Part shown: positions 6,244 through 14,434 of the stretch, piece after piece
Position numbering within the stretch: the stretch's first letter is position 1
How the letters are laid out: each line of letters opens with the position of its first letter
DNA from: Oscillospiraceae bacterium
Lineage (GTDB): Bacteria; Bacillota; Clostridia; Oscillospirales; Oscillospiraceae
DNA length: 18,305 nt
Assembly: GCA_020025345.1 (NCBI GenBank)
Contig: JAHHSH010000037.1
Span: 1 to 18,305, forward strand
Direction: 5' to 3'
Notes under the pieces: generated by a model
What the model saw: the letters and a program-made list of their open reading frames with translations, nothing else
Databases searched by the model: none
Told to the model about the DNA's origin: nothing
Program-made: the position numbers and the translations under genes

Positions 6244-8298
6244 TTAGTTGAGGGAAGCCTCGTTTTGCGTGAAGAGGGCGTTGATCTTGCGCCGCAAAGG
6301 CTGGTGCCCCGGTGCCCGCAGCTCCGGATCCTCTGCCAGCAGCTGCTTGGCTGCCGTCTGGGCTTCGTCCAAAAGCCGCATATCACAGCTGAGATCTGCC
6401 ACCTTCATGGCGGGCAGACCGTGCTGCCGCTGACCGAAGAAATCGCCGGGGCCGCGCAAGCGCAGATCTTCCTCGGAGATCTTGAAGCCGTCGTTGGTCT
6501 TGACCATGACCTGCAGCCGCTGGCGTGTCTCCTCACTGGGATGGTCACTGAAAAGGATACAGTAGGACTTGGCACTGCCGCGTCCCACACGCCCGCGCAG
6601 CTGGTGGAGCTGGCTGAGGCCGAAGCGCTCGGCGTTCTCCACCACCATGGTGTTGGCATTGGGGACATCCACACCCACCTCGATGACGGTGGTAGACACC
6701 AGAATATCGCTCTCGCGGTTGACAAAGGAGGTCATCACCGCATCTTTTTCCTTGGGCTTCATCTTGCCGTGAAGCAGGGACACTCGCAGATCGGGGAATA
6801 CCTCCTCCTGCAGCTTGCGGGCGTAGGCGGTCACAGCCTTGCGTTCGTCTGGCACTTCCTCGCCGTCGCCCACCAGCGGACAGACGATGAACACCTGATA
6901 ACCCGCCGCCACCTGCTTGCGGATAAAGTTGTTGACGCGCAGCCGATAGCTCTCGTTCACGGCGAAGGTATCCACCTTTTGCCGTCCGGGGGGCAGCTCG
7001 TCAATGATGGACACGTCCAGGTCGCCGTAGATAATGAGGGCCAGCGTCCGGGGAATGGGGGTGGCGGAGAGCACCAGCACATGAGGGTGGACACCCTTGT
7101 GTCCCAGCGCTGCACGCTGCTCGACGCCGAAGCGGTGCTGCTCGTCGGTGATCACAAGACCCAGCCGGGCATAGTGGACATCCTCTGTCAAAAGGGCGTG
7201 GGTGCCGATGCAAAAATCGATGGTGCCGTCGGCAAGCCCTGCCAGGATCTCCCGTCGTTCCTTGGCGCGGGTGGAGCCGGTGAGGAGAGCGCAGCGCAGG
7301 CCGAACTTGGCAAAGAGAGGGGATAGTCCCTGGTAGTGCTGCCGTGCCAAAATTTCCGTGGGCGCCATGAGGGCGCTTTGATAGCCATTTTGGGCGGCGA
7401 ACCACACGCAGGCCGCCGCGACCATGGTCTTGCCGCTGCCCACATCGCCCTGGCAGAGTCGGTTCATGGGGCGATCATGGCACATATCGCCCAAGGCGTC
7501 ACCCACGGCACGCTGCTGCGCACCGGTCAGAGTAAAGGACAGCTTCTCATAAAAGGGTGCCATGTCTACCGCATGGCAGACGGGGCCGGACACATCCTGC
7601 CGCCGCTGCCGCAGCCGCTGCAGTCCGTAGGTCAGCAGAAACAGCTCTTCGAAAACCAGCCGCCGCCGCGCCGTTTCCAGCGCCTCCGGCGAGGAGGGAA
7701 AGTGGATATTCTCAAAAGCGTAGTTTACATAACAGAGATGGTGCTGCTGCCGCACCTCATCCGGCAAGACATCCTCCAACAGATCGCTGCACGCGGCTAA
7801 GCCCTGCTGCACGGCGCGGGACAAAATCAGCTGGCTGACGCCGGCGGTGAGGTGGTAGATGGGCATGATGCGGCCGGTGATCTGCTGCTGACCCTCCTGC
7901 TCGATGAGGGGGTTGACCATCTGGCGGCGCAGGAGATTTCCCTCCACCTTGCCGTAAAAGATGTAGGTTTCTCCGCGGTGAAGAGAATTTTTTCGATATT
8001 CCTGATTGAAAAAGACCAGATCCAGAGAGCCGCTGCTGTCCACGGCACGGGCACGCACCAGCGTTTTGCCGCCCCGGATGCGGTGGGCGGTGGGGTCGGC
8101 GGCGATCATAGCCTTCACACAGGCGTTCTCGCCGAGAAGCAGCTCCTTGATAGGGCGGGTCAGCGTGCGATCCTCATAGCCGCGGGGGAAGTAGGAGAGC
8201 AGGTCTTGCAGCGTGGTGATCCCCAACTTGGCTAGGGATTTGGCGCGGGTCTCGCCAATGCCGCGGATGGCGCGAATATCGGTTTGCAGGTCAGCCAT
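6244..8298 (-). CDS. recG: ATP-dependent DNA helicase RecG
   Basis: RecG (684 residues, full length) remodels stalled replication forks and migrates branched DNA. The N-terminal wedge and OB-fold region covers about 1-230, beginning with a helix-hairpin-helix-like GIGETRAKSLAKLGI. The superfamily 2 helicase motifs follow: Walker A GDVGSGKT at 284-291, motif Ia (MAPTEILARQH), the DEQH box at 385-388, motif III (SATPIPRTLAL), and the second RecA lobe with TTVIEVGVDVPNA and QLRGRVGRG. ATG 8298 has GAGGAGG upstream on the minus strand. It appears monocistronic, with its own promoter at 8331-8359. Confidence 0.98.
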   Translation of the reverse strand: MADLQTDIRAIRGIGETRAKSLAKLGITTLQDLLSYFPRGYEDRTLTRPIKELLLGENACVKAMIAADPTAHRIRGGKTLVRARAVDSSGSLDLVFFNQEYRKNSLHRGETYIFYGKVEGNLLRRQMVNPLIEQEGQQQITGRIMPIYHLTAGVSQLILSRAVQQGLAACSDLLEDVLPDEVRQQHHLCYVNYAFENIHFPSSPEALETARRRLVFEELFLLTYGLQRLRQRRQDVSGPVCHAVDMAPFYEKLSFTLTGAQQRAVGDALGDMCHDRPMNRLCQGDVGSGKTMVAAACVWFAAQNGYQSALMAPTEILARQHYQGLSPLFAKFGLRCALLTGSTRAKERREILAGLADGTIDFCIGTHALLTEDVHYARLGLVITDEQHRFGVEQRAALGHKGVHPHVLVLSATPIPRTLALIIYGDLDVSIIDELPPGRQKVDTFAVNESYRLRVNNFIRKQVAAGYQVFIVCPLVGDGEEVPDERKAVTAYARKLQEEVFPDLRVSLLHGKMKPKEKDAVMTSFVNRESDILVSTTVIEVGVDVPNANTMVVENAERFGLSQLHQLRGRVGRGSAKSYCILFSDHPSEETRQRLQVMVKTNDGFKISEEDLRLRGPGDFFGQRQHGLPAMKVADLSCDMRLLDEAQTAAKQLLAEDPELRAPGHQPLRRKINALFTQNEASLN

Positions 8299-8330
8299 GG
8301 AAATGCCCTCCTCTCAAAGTTTCTATGATG

Positions 8331-8359
8331 ATTTTATCAGTTTTCCGTGGCAAATACAA
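8331..8359 (-). promoter_or_regulatory. Candidate promoter of recG
   Basis: On the minus strand: TTGTAT (8354-8359), a 17-base spacer, and TAAAAT (8331-8336) with TG one base upstream (extended -10). It is about 33 bases before the recG start. Confidence 0.6.
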
Positions 8360-8400
8360 CTTGTAAAAAGAGTGCGCAGATATCGGGGGCTGCGGACAAT

Positions 8401-8434
8401 AAAAAACCGGAGCTGCCATGGCAGCTCCGGTTTT
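8401..8434 (-). terminator. Terminator of the lipoprotein genes
   Basis: A perfect palindrome (8403-8418 with 8419-8434). On the minus strand it is followed by TTTTTTATTG, ideal for ending transcription of the gene whose stop is at 8489. It also shields recG from upstream read-through. Confidence 0.93.
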
Positions 8435-8488
8435 CTCAAGTGTGCCGGTTGGATGTACTGAAAACGGCATCCGCAGGGGATTTTTGTG

Positions 8489-9058
8489 CTATTCGTTATA
8501 GCTGGCGGCCCATTCTGCGGGGCCGTAGCTCACGGTTTCGTAGGGGGCGTTGATGGAGACCACCAGCTGATCGGTATGGCAATTATAGATGGAAATATCC
8601 ACATGCCAATCTGTGGTATGATTCGCTAAGATGTAATTCAGTCCGTAGCCGGCGGCAACATTATATACGGTTGCAGCGTGCAGCAAATTGGGGATCTTTT
8701 CATCAAAATAAAAATCTACCTTCTGATAGTTTTCATCCGGCACATACCGGTATTCACTGTTGTATGTCTCGTATTCGGTGACCAGTTTCTTGATATAATC
8801 GTTGTTGCGCTGAATCAGGCGATCTCTTTGCGCGTCTGTGAGTTCTGCCTGCACACCCTCGTCAACAATTTTTACATCCGTATAATACTCCTCGCCCAAG
8901 TCATAAAAGGTCTCCACGGCCTTTTCCGGCGTTGTCGATGTATATGCCCAATAGGATGTGGGGATAATGTAGGTTTCGGTTTTGGGGGCCTGTTTAGCAC
9001 AGCCGCTGAGCAGCACAAGTACGCTGAAAAGAACAGCAATCATTTTGATTTTTTTCAT
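8489..9058 (-). CDS. Lipoprotein of unknown function
   Basis: Predicted lipoprotein of 189 residues. The signal peptide MKKIKMIAVLFSVLVLLSGC has a clear lipobox (LSGC) with Cys20. ATG 9058 has AAGGAGGG a few bases upstream, so the start is firm. The mature part is rich in Tyr, Asp and Glu, with an acidic helical stretch (about 45-95) followed by a part that looks beta-rich (WHVDISIYN, QLVVSINAPYETV). I do not recognise the family. It is the last gene of the minus-strand run that begins with thyA or with the promoter at 9954-9982, and lies 53 bases after the other lipoprotein gene. Base composition looks clearly lower in GC than recG and folA on either side (by eye). Confidence 0.85.
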   Translation of the reverse strand: MKKIKMIAVLFSVLVLLSGCAKQAPKTETYIIPTSYWAYTSTTPEKAVETFYDLGEEYYTDVKIVDEGVQAELTDAQRDRLIQRNNDYIKKLVTEYETYNSEYRYVPDENYQKVDFYFDEKIPNLLHAATVYNVAAGYGLNYILANHTTDWHVDISIYNCHTDQLVVSINAPYETVSYGPAEWAASYNE

Positions 9059-9111
9059 ATACCCTCCTTAAATTCCAAGAAACACTCGTGGGATGTTATC
9101 GGATACAGAGA

Positions 9112-9879
9112 TCATCTTTGGATAGAGATGGTATCCCTGCTGTCGAAGTAATCGGTAGAAAGATAGTCGGTATAGTTGAATTCTGACAGATAGATAAGAT
9201 TTCCTTCTTTCAGAAGAATCACTTGTGTCATGCCGTAGAGCCGGTGTTGGCGCATAAAGTCTGCATACTGTAACTTGAACGATTCAAAATCTTCTACAGT
9301 ACAAGTTGCTCCATCGACGAAAATGCATAGACTGCTGGCAACTTTGTCATCAAAAACGGTTTCGTCGGTAGGCACATCCGTCAGGGATGTGTCTGTGATC
9401 TCGGCGTATACCTTTACTTCGGTATTCGGCAAAAAAGATTTGAGATTCTCCCGTACATAAGAGGCAAAGTAAGGGGACGAGGCCACGGCAACGAAATCAT
9501 CTTCGTATCCGGCTTCCGTCTTTGTGATGGTAAAGCTGTCCACCGCCATGTGGCCGGAGGTGGGATAAGCGCGCATATGCTCCTTTTCCATGGGGCCTGC
9601 CTCTGTATAGCCGGCATAGGAGAAGGGGAGATCGTACTTAGCTTCGGCATATAGAAGCATTTCTTCAATGGCGACAATGGCCCGTTGCTGGTGAGGGGGA
9701 AGCGCATCATATTCCGTGGGCAGTCCCTGCTCCGCTAAGATATCTTTTTGCCGCTCGCTCAGTGTAACTTCGGGTTCTTTCTCGTCTGTGGGCTCTGCAT
9801 GGTTCGCTGCACATCCACAGATGCCGATAATCAGAATGATCAGAGCTGCTATTAGACCAAAACCGTCTCTCTTTTTCAT
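9112..9879 (-). CDS. Second lipoprotein of unknown function
   Basis: Predicted lipoprotein of 255 residues. The frame is open to 9912, but ATG 9879 (MKKRDGFG...) fits a signal peptide and has GGGAGGG (9886-9892) 6 bases upstream. The lipobox is GICGC, with Cys23 as the likely lipidated residue. After an acidic linker comes a helix-rich segment (LSERQKDILAEQGLPTEYDAL...QQRAIVAIEEMLLYAEAKY), then a mixed alpha/beta region with TFTITK-like strands and a C-terminal part rich in Tyr and Asp. I do not recognise the family and see no similarity to the neighbouring lipoprotein beyond the signal peptide. The two are 53 bases apart on one strand and probably cotranscribed. Confidence 0.85.
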   Translation of the reverse strand: MKKRDGFGLIAALIILIIGICGCAANHAEPTDEKEPEVTLSERQKDILAEQGLPTEYDALPPHQQRAIVAIEEMLLYAEAKYDLPFSYAGYTEAGPMEKEHMRAYPTSGHMAVDSFTITKTEAGYEDDFVAVASSPYFASYVRENLKSFLPNTEVKVYAEITDTSLTDVPTDETVFDDKVASSLCIFVDGATCTVEDFESFKLQYADFMRQHRLYGMTQVILLKEGNLIYLSEFNYTDYLSTDYFDSRDTISIQR

Positions 9880-9953
9880 GTTTGACCCTCCCATGAGCTG
9901 TCGTTGTGTCATTGTGGTGCCTTTGCTGCTGGGAATAGGGGATGATTGCTTTG

Positions 9954-9982
9954 CATATACCGAGTGAGCCTAAAAGATGCAA
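9954..9982 (-). promoter_or_regulatory. Possible promoter of the two lipoprotein genes
   Basis: On the minus strand: TTGCAT (9977-9982), a 17-base spacer and TATATG (9954-9959), about 75 bases before the lipoprotein start and just after the folA stop. No terminator is seen between folA and this point, so read-through from thyA-folA is also possible. Confidence 0.4.
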
Positions 9983-9986
9983 GAAA

Positions 9987-10463
9987 TCAAACTCTCACAT
10001 AATCGATGTACTGGAAACGGATGCCGCCCTCCTCCATGACTTCGCTTTCCACTGCCACTTTCCAGTGGGAATCTGCGTCCAGATCGGGGAAGAAGGTATC
10101 CGCCGGTGCGTCGGCGTAGACCTTGGTCACATAGACCCGGTCACACCACGGGAGCATCTGGCGATAGACGCTGCCGCCGCCGATGCAAAAAGCGTCGGCT
10201 TCTGCCGCTTGCGCGGCTTCTTCAGCGCTGCGCACCATGTCCACGCCCTCCGGGGCAAAGGTCATGTCCCGGGAGAGCACGATGTTGCGGCGCTTGGGCA
10301 GCGGCTTGCTGCCGGGGAAGGAGAGAAGGGTCTTGCGGCCCATGATCACGCTGTGACCGGTGGTCATCTGGCGGAAGCGCTTCATATCGGCGCTGATGTG
10401 GAAGAGGAGATCTCCCTCACAGCCGATGCCCCAGTTTTGATCGACGGCTACGATTGCCTGCAT
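9987..10463 (-). CDS. folA: Dihydrofolate reductase
   Basis: DHFR (158 residues) reduces dihydrofolate to tetrahydrofolate with NADPH, replacing the folate oxidised by thymidylate synthase encoded just upstream. Visible: the N-terminal strand and Met20-type loop (AIVAVDQNWGIG), the substrate-binding acidic residue Asp26 (HISADMKRF), the NADPH motifs VIMGRKT and IGGGSVYRQM. The common LPW before the acidic helix is LLF here. AAGGAGG precedes ATG 10463, which is only 12 bases after the thyA stop, so the two genes form an operon. Confidence 0.97.
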   Translation of the reverse strand: MQAIVAVDQNWGIGCEGDLLFHISADMKRFRQMTTGHSVIMGRKTLLSFPGSKPLPKRRNIVLSRDMTFAPEGVDMVRSAEEAAQAAEADAFCIGGGSVYRQMLPWCDRVYVTKVYADAPADTFFPDLDADSHWKVAVESEVMEEGGIRFQYIDYVRV

Positions 10464-10475
10464 GGTGCGTCCTCC

Positions 10476-11306
10476 TTAAATAGCCACCGGGATCTTGTCC
10501 TCAAAGGGCTGGGGGTCATAGCCCTCCAGCTGGAAGCTGTCCCGCGTGAACTGGTAGAAATCCTGTACCGACTTGTCGATGGAGAAGGTGGGGGCCGGAC
10601 GGCTCTCCTTTTCCAGCAGCTTTTCGATGATGGGTACATGGCGGTCATAGATGTGTGCATCGGCGATGACGTGTACCAGCTCGCCGGGCACAAGGCCGCT
10701 GACCTGTGCCATCATGTGGACCAGTACGGCGTACTGCACCACATTCCAGTTGTTGGCGGCCAGCATATCCTGGCTGCGCTGGTTGAGAATGGCGTTGAGG
10801 GTGTTGCCGGAGACGTTGAAGGTCATGGAATAGGCGCAGGGATAAAGTGCCATCTCGTGGAGATCTTCAAAGTTATAGATGTTGGTGAGGATGCGGCGGG
10901 AGGCGGGATTGTGCTTCAAATCGTAGAGCACGCGATCCACCTGATCCATGTCCCCCTCGGGATAGTGATGCTTGACCGCCAGCTGATAGCCATAGGCCTT
11001 GCCGATGGAGCCGTTCTCGTCGGCCCAGCTGTCCCAGATGTGGCCGCGCAGGTCATGGATGTTGTTGGATTTTTTCTGCCAGATCCACAAAAGCTCGTCA
11101 ATGGCGGTTTTCAGATAGGTGCGGCGGATGGTGAGGATGGGGAACTCCTCCTGCAGATTGTAACGGTTGACGATACCGAATTTCTTCACCGTGTGGGCCG
11201 GTGTTCCGTCATCCCAGTGAGGGCGTACCGCCTGATCGGTGTCCCATACACCGTGGGTCAGTATCTCACGGCAGTTTTCTTTAAAAATTTCATCGGCACG
11301 GCTCAT
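10476..11306 (-). CDS. thyA: Thymidylate synthase
   Basis: ThyA (276 residues) converts dUMP to dTMP using methylene-tetrahydrofolate and yields dihydrofolate, the substrate of the next gene. Visible: Glu71 in the ELLWIW stretch, the phosphate-binding Arg137-Arg138 (SRRI), the catalytic Cys157 in LYPCAYS, RSQDMLAANNWNVVQYA with the substrate-binding Asn, and HVIADAHIYDRH. The residue after the catalytic Cys is Ala rather than the more common His, and RSQD replaces RSCD; these look like variants of a subfamily and not damage. AGGAGG precedes ATG 11306. It is first in the thyA-folA operon, with a promoter at 11343-11371. Confidence 0.97.
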   Translation of the reverse strand: MSRADEIFKENCREILTHGVWDTDQAVRPHWDDGTPAHTVKKFGIVNRYNLQEEFPILTIRRTYLKTAIDELLWIWQKKSNNIHDLRGHIWDSWADENGSIGKAYGYQLAVKHHYPEGDMDQVDRVLYDLKHNPASRRILTNIYNFEDLHEMALYPCAYSMTFNVSGNTLNAILNQRSQDMLAANNWNVVQYAVLVHMMAQVSGLVPGELVHVIADAHIYDRHVPIIEKLLEKESRPAPTFSIDKSVQDFYQFTRDSFQLEGYDPQPFEDKIPVAI

Positions 11307-11342
11307 AGCGGTGTTCCTCCTGTTGGCATAGTATTTTTCATA

Positions 11343-11371
11343 AATATATCATAGATGATGGCACTAGACAA
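11343..11371 (-). promoter_or_regulatory. Candidate promoter of thyA-folA
   Basis: On the minus strand: TTGTCT (11366-11371), a 17-base spacer, and TATATT (11343-11348) preceded by TG one base away (extended -10). It diverges from the flavoprotein promoter. Confidence 0.6.
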
Positions 11372-11418
11372 GAGTGGAAACACCTGCAAGGTAAGTATAC
11401 ACAAAGAGCAGGAAAGAC

Positions 11419-11446
11419 TTGCTTTTTTGTGAATTTGACGTATAAT
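11419..11446 (+). promoter_or_regulatory. Candidate promoter of the flavoprotein gene
   Basis: TTGCTT (11419-11424), a 16-base spacer and a perfect TATAAT (11441-11446). The transcription start would fall inside the palindrome at 11442-11460. Confidence 0.65.
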
Positions 11447-11460
11447 ACAATATGTATTAT
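11442..11460. promoter_or_regulatory. Palindrome over the -10 and start site, possible operator
   Basis: Perfect inverted repeat ATAATACA / TGTATTAT around a 3-base centre. It covers the last five bases of the -10 and the expected start site of the flavoprotein gene, a usual place for a repressor site. The regulator is unknown; the AT-rich sequence means chance cannot be excluded. Confidence 0.4.
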
Positions 11461-11483
11461 TATGGAAAAAAGGAGAAAATCCT

Positions 11484-12854
11484 ATGAATTATGACGTGTT
11501 GTTGATCGGTGCCGGCCCCGGCGGTATCTATTCCGCCTACGAGCTGATGGAGAAGAAGCCGGGCATCCGGGTGGCTGTTTTTGAGGCCGGTCACGAGCTG
11601 GCACGCCGCCGCTGTCCCATCGACGGCGAGAAGGTCAAATCCTGTATCAAGTGCCCTACCTGCGCCATTATGAACGGCTTTGGCGGCGCAGGCGCCTTTT
11701 CGGACGGCAAGTACAACATCACCAACCAGTTCGGCGGTACGCTGTGTGACTACATCGGCAAGAACAAGGCGCTGGAGCTGATGGAGTATGTGGATGAGAT
11801 CAATATGGCTTGCGGCGGCAAGGGCACCAAGCTCTACTCCACCGGCAACACCCACATCAAGAAGCTGTGCCTGGAAAATGACCTGCACCTGCTGGACGCC
11901 TCTGTGCGCCATCTGGGCACAGACATCAACTATGTGGTGCTGGAGAATCTCTATAACCGCCTCAAGGACAAGGTGGATTTCTTCTTCGATACCCCGGTGC
12001 GGCAGGTAAAGCATACCGACGAGGGCTATACTGTCACCACCGACAAGGCGGAATATATCGGCAAATACTGCGTGATCTCCGTGGGCCGCAGCGGCTCGAA
12101 GTGGATGGAGACGGTGTGCAAGGATCTGGAGATCCCCACCCACTCCAATCGTGTGGACATCGGCGTCCGGGTGGAGCTGCCCTATGCCGTGTTCGCCCAC
12201 CTCACCGACGAGCTCTATGAGAGCAAGATCGTCTATCGCACCGAAAAGTTCCAGGATCGTGTCCGCACCTTCTGCATGAACCCCCACGGCGTGGTGGTCA
12301 ACGAGAACACCAACGGGATTGTCACCGTTAACGGCCACAGCTATGAAGATCCTGCCCTCCACACGGATAACACCAACTTTGCCCTTCTGGTGGCAAAGCA
12401 TTTCTCCGAGCCCTTCAAGGACTCCAACGGCTACGGCGAGAGCATTGCACGCCTGAGCAATATGCTGGGCGGCGGCGTGATCGTGCAGCGCTTCGGCGAT
12501 CTGATCCGCGGCCAGCGCAGCACCGTCAAGCGCCTTTCCGAGAGCTTTGTGACGCCCACGCTGGCGGCGACCCCCGGCGATTTGAGTCTTGTCATGCCCA
12601 AGCGTATTCTGGACGGTATCATCGAGATGATCTACGCCCTCGATAAGATCGCCCCCGGTACGGCCAACGATGACACCCTCCTCTATGGTGTCGAGGTAAA
12701 GTTCTACAACATGGAGGTAGAGCTGGACGAGAACCTGGAGACCTGCCACGAGGGTCTCTATGTGATCGGCGACGGCAGCGGCGTGACCCACTCCCTCAGC
12801 CATGCCAGCGCCAGCGGCGTCCATGTGGCCCGTCATCTGGCAGAGATCATGTAA
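11484..12854 (+). CDS. FAD-dependent dehydrogenase, COG2509-like
   Basis: Predicted flavoprotein of 456 residues. The N-terminal Rossmann motif GAGPGG (9-14) and the C-terminal LYVIGDGSGVTHSLSHASASG are the two FAD-contact regions of this superfamily. Between them, GFGGAGAFSDGKYN is typical of the uncharacterised FAD-dependent dehydrogenases grouped as COG2509. Just before it are four cysteines, Cys44, Cys54, Cys57 and Cys60 (C-x9-C-x2-C-x2-C), which could bind a metal or iron-sulfur cluster. The substrate is unknown. ATG 11484 has AGGAG upstream with an 8-base spacing. It is monocistronic, with its own promoter, a palindrome over the start site and a hairpin terminator downstream. The protein appears cytosolic (no signal peptide or membrane segment). 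Confidence 0.9.
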   Translation: MNYDVLLIGAGPGGIYSAYELMEKKPGIRVAVFEAGHELARRRCPIDGEKVKSCIKCPTCAIMNGFGGAGAFSDGKYNITNQFGGTLCDYIGKNKALELMEYVDEINMACGGKGTKLYSTGNTHIKKLCLENDLHLLDASVRHLGTDINYVVLENLYNRLKDKVDFFFDTPVRQVKHTDEGYTVTTDKAEYIGKYCVISVGRSGSKWMETVCKDLEIPTHSNRVDIGVRVELPYAVFAHLTDELYESKIVYRTEKFQDRVRTFCMNPHGVVVNENTNGIVTVNGHSYEDPALHTDNTNFALLVAKHFSEPFKDSNGYGESIARLSNMLGGGVIVQRFGDLIRGQRSTVKRLSESFVTPTLAATPGDLSLVMPKRILDGIIEMIYALDKIAPGTANDDTLLYGVEVKFYNMEVELDENLETCHEGLYVIGDGSGVTHSLSHASASGVHVARHLAEIM

Positions 12855-12912
12855 AAGGGCGGCGGATATTTCCACATCCGTCTTTGGGAATACCATCATT
12901 TTTGAAAAAAGG

Positions 12913-12944
12913 AAAGCGGTGTAACTTCGGTTACACCGCTTTTT
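12913..12944. terminator. Terminator between flavoprotein and MerR-RDD genes
   Basis: A 13-bp perfect stem (12913-12925 with 12930-12942) closed by a TTCG tetraloop, followed by T on the plus strand. On the minus strand the stem is followed by TTTCCTTTTTT, so it can also end the convergent MerR-RDD transcript. Confidence 0.92.
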
Positions 12945-12985
12945 GCAGTTTACGAATGGTGTGCAAGGATGCCGTTGGCGGGGAC

Positions 12986-14410
12986 TTATTGTTCCTGCAT
13001 GGAGAAGAGCAGACGAAAAGAATGCGTAGGGGCATCCGGCTGAGGAATCAGAATCCCGTCGGCCGCCCAGTAGCCCGCAGACTCGATTTCACAGCGAATT
13101 TCTACGCCGTTTACCGTGCGAGTGAAGGGTTCTATGGGATGCTGAACAAGGAAGTCCACCACTTCCTTCACCTCATCGTCATCGAAAAGGCCGCTGCGGC
13201 CCCGTGTGTAGGCGATGACAGCCAGCGCCATCTGGGTGGATTGGTCGGAGAAAATTTTTTCGGAGGTGCCGCCCCTCTCCAAGGCAAAGGAAACCCCAGT
13301 AAGAATGTCGCCGTGCTCCTCGTAGACAAAGTCGATGGGCGGATCGGTGACGTAAATAATCACGCTGCCGTCGTCCTGTTCGGAGCGATGATGGCCTTTG
13401 TCGTCCAAACGATCGGTAAAGTCCATATAGCGCGCCACATAGTTATAGTTTTCGGAAAATTCTGCCCCTGTCAGCTGCCCACGGTTGGGCGGGAGAGAGG
13501 CGAACTGGGAGGCGAGAAAAAAGACGATGACCACGACGGCGGCAGCACCCGCGACGGCGGCGACACGCCATGGCTTCTTGTCCTTCTGTTGTTCCACCGT
13601 GTCCTCTTCCCACGGAAGGCAGCTGTTGTCACTGCATTGCATATAGGATTTATAGAGCCGATAGAGCCGCACAAAGGGGATATTCAGTCCCAGACCGTAG
13701 AGCAATACCAACCATGTGCGGTAGGCGCTGTCCATGTAGGAGGGCTTTTGCCCGTTGCAGTCCCGCACAGAAAGACCCATGAGCCACTTGCCGGGGGTGG
13801 TGCCCCAGAAGTGGAGCATGACCGGTTCCAAGCCCAGCATCAGAAAAAAGACGATGATCGGTGAGGCGGCGATCCAGCCCTGTGCCAGAGAGGAAGAAGG
13901 AGAAGTACGGCACAAGAGAGGGAGAAGCAGCATCCACAGCCCGTGATAGAGGAAAAGATCAAAGCCACGGGCGAAAAATCGCTGCCACGGAGCCTGTAGG
14001 GGACGCAGGGTGTCCTGCGTCGGCAGGGCGGGAGCGGACGCTTTATCCCGGGAAAGCCCCGCCAGATAGGGACGGGCATCCAGTGTGGCATACTGGACGT
14101 TATCCTGCCGCAGCTGCTGGCAGAGTTCCCGGCGGCGCGCCAAGGTATGCTCTTCCTGCGCCAAAGTGGGGAAGTAACTGTCCAGCGCTTCGGGGAGGGA
14201 TAGATCCCCTGCCTCCAATGCCTTCAATTCCTCCAGAGAAAGACCCACGGTGCGCAGAAGGCGGATCTTCAAAAGCTGCCGGAGATCTTCCTCGGAGTAG
14301 TCCCGGTAGCGGTTTTCCTGCCGCTGGGGATGGAGAAGTCCCTCTTTTTCATAAAAGCGGATGTTGCTCCGCTGCAGGCCGGAGCGCTCTTCCATTTCCT
14401 TGATGTTCAT
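12986..14410 (-). CDS. MerR-type regulator fused to an RDD membrane domain
   Basis: This 474-residue protein combines a DNA-binding head with a membrane anchor. Residues 1-70 are a MerR winged helix (NIKEMEERSGLQRSNIRFYEKEGLL, then NRYRDYSEEDLRQLLKIRLLRTVGLSLEEL), and about 80-110 is likely the dimerisation helix. From 140 an RDD domain follows, with the Arg/Asp pattern WQRFFARGFDLFLY, hydrophobic stretches at about 150-168, 179-201 and 229-247, and the GTTPGKWLMGLSVRD motif at 203-217. One more membrane segment lies at about 281-300, then a 170-residue C-terminal domain of unknown type. Whether that end is outside or inside is unclear: four segments put it inside, but the basic loop at 248-282 suggests the third may not cross. 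A MerR-type promoter with a dyad (14435-14465) precedes the gene, suggesting autoregulation. The ligand is unknown. Confidence 0.9.
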   Translation of the reverse strand: MNIKEMEERSGLQRSNIRFYEKEGLLHPQRQENRYRDYSEEDLRQLLKIRLLRTVGLSLEELKALEAGDLSLPEALDSYFPTLAQEEHTLARRRELCQQLRQDNVQYATLDARPYLAGLSRDKASAPALPTQDTLRPLQAPWQRFFARGFDLFLYHGLWMLLLPLLCRTSPSSSLAQGWIAASPIIVFFLMLGLEPVMLHFWGTTPGKWLMGLSVRDCNGQKPSYMDSAYRTWLVLLYGLGLNIPFVRLYRLYKSYMQCSDNSCLPWEEDTVEQQKDKKPWRVAAVAGAAAVVVIVFFLASQFASLPPNRGQLTGAEFSENYNYVARYMDFTDRLDDKGHHRSEQDDGSVIIYVTDPPIDFVYEEHGDILTGVSFALERGGTSEKIFSDQSTQMALAVIAYTRGRSGLFDDDEVKEVVDFLVQHPIEPFTRTVNGVEIRCEIESAGYWAADGILIPQPDAPTHSFRLLFSMQEQ

Positions 14411-14434
14411 AGGCAGCCCCCTTTCGTTGTCTCC

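Noticed and set aside
9942..11354. 470-codon open frame on the plus strand opposite folA and thyA
   Set aside because: It spans two well-identified genes and their junction, and its translation is low-complexity (His, Gly, Val, Ala) without recognisable motifs.
11460..12899. 479-codon open frame on the minus strand opposite the flavoprotein
   Set aside because: It mirrors the whole flavoprotein gene, runs through its promoter region and has a shadow-type composition.
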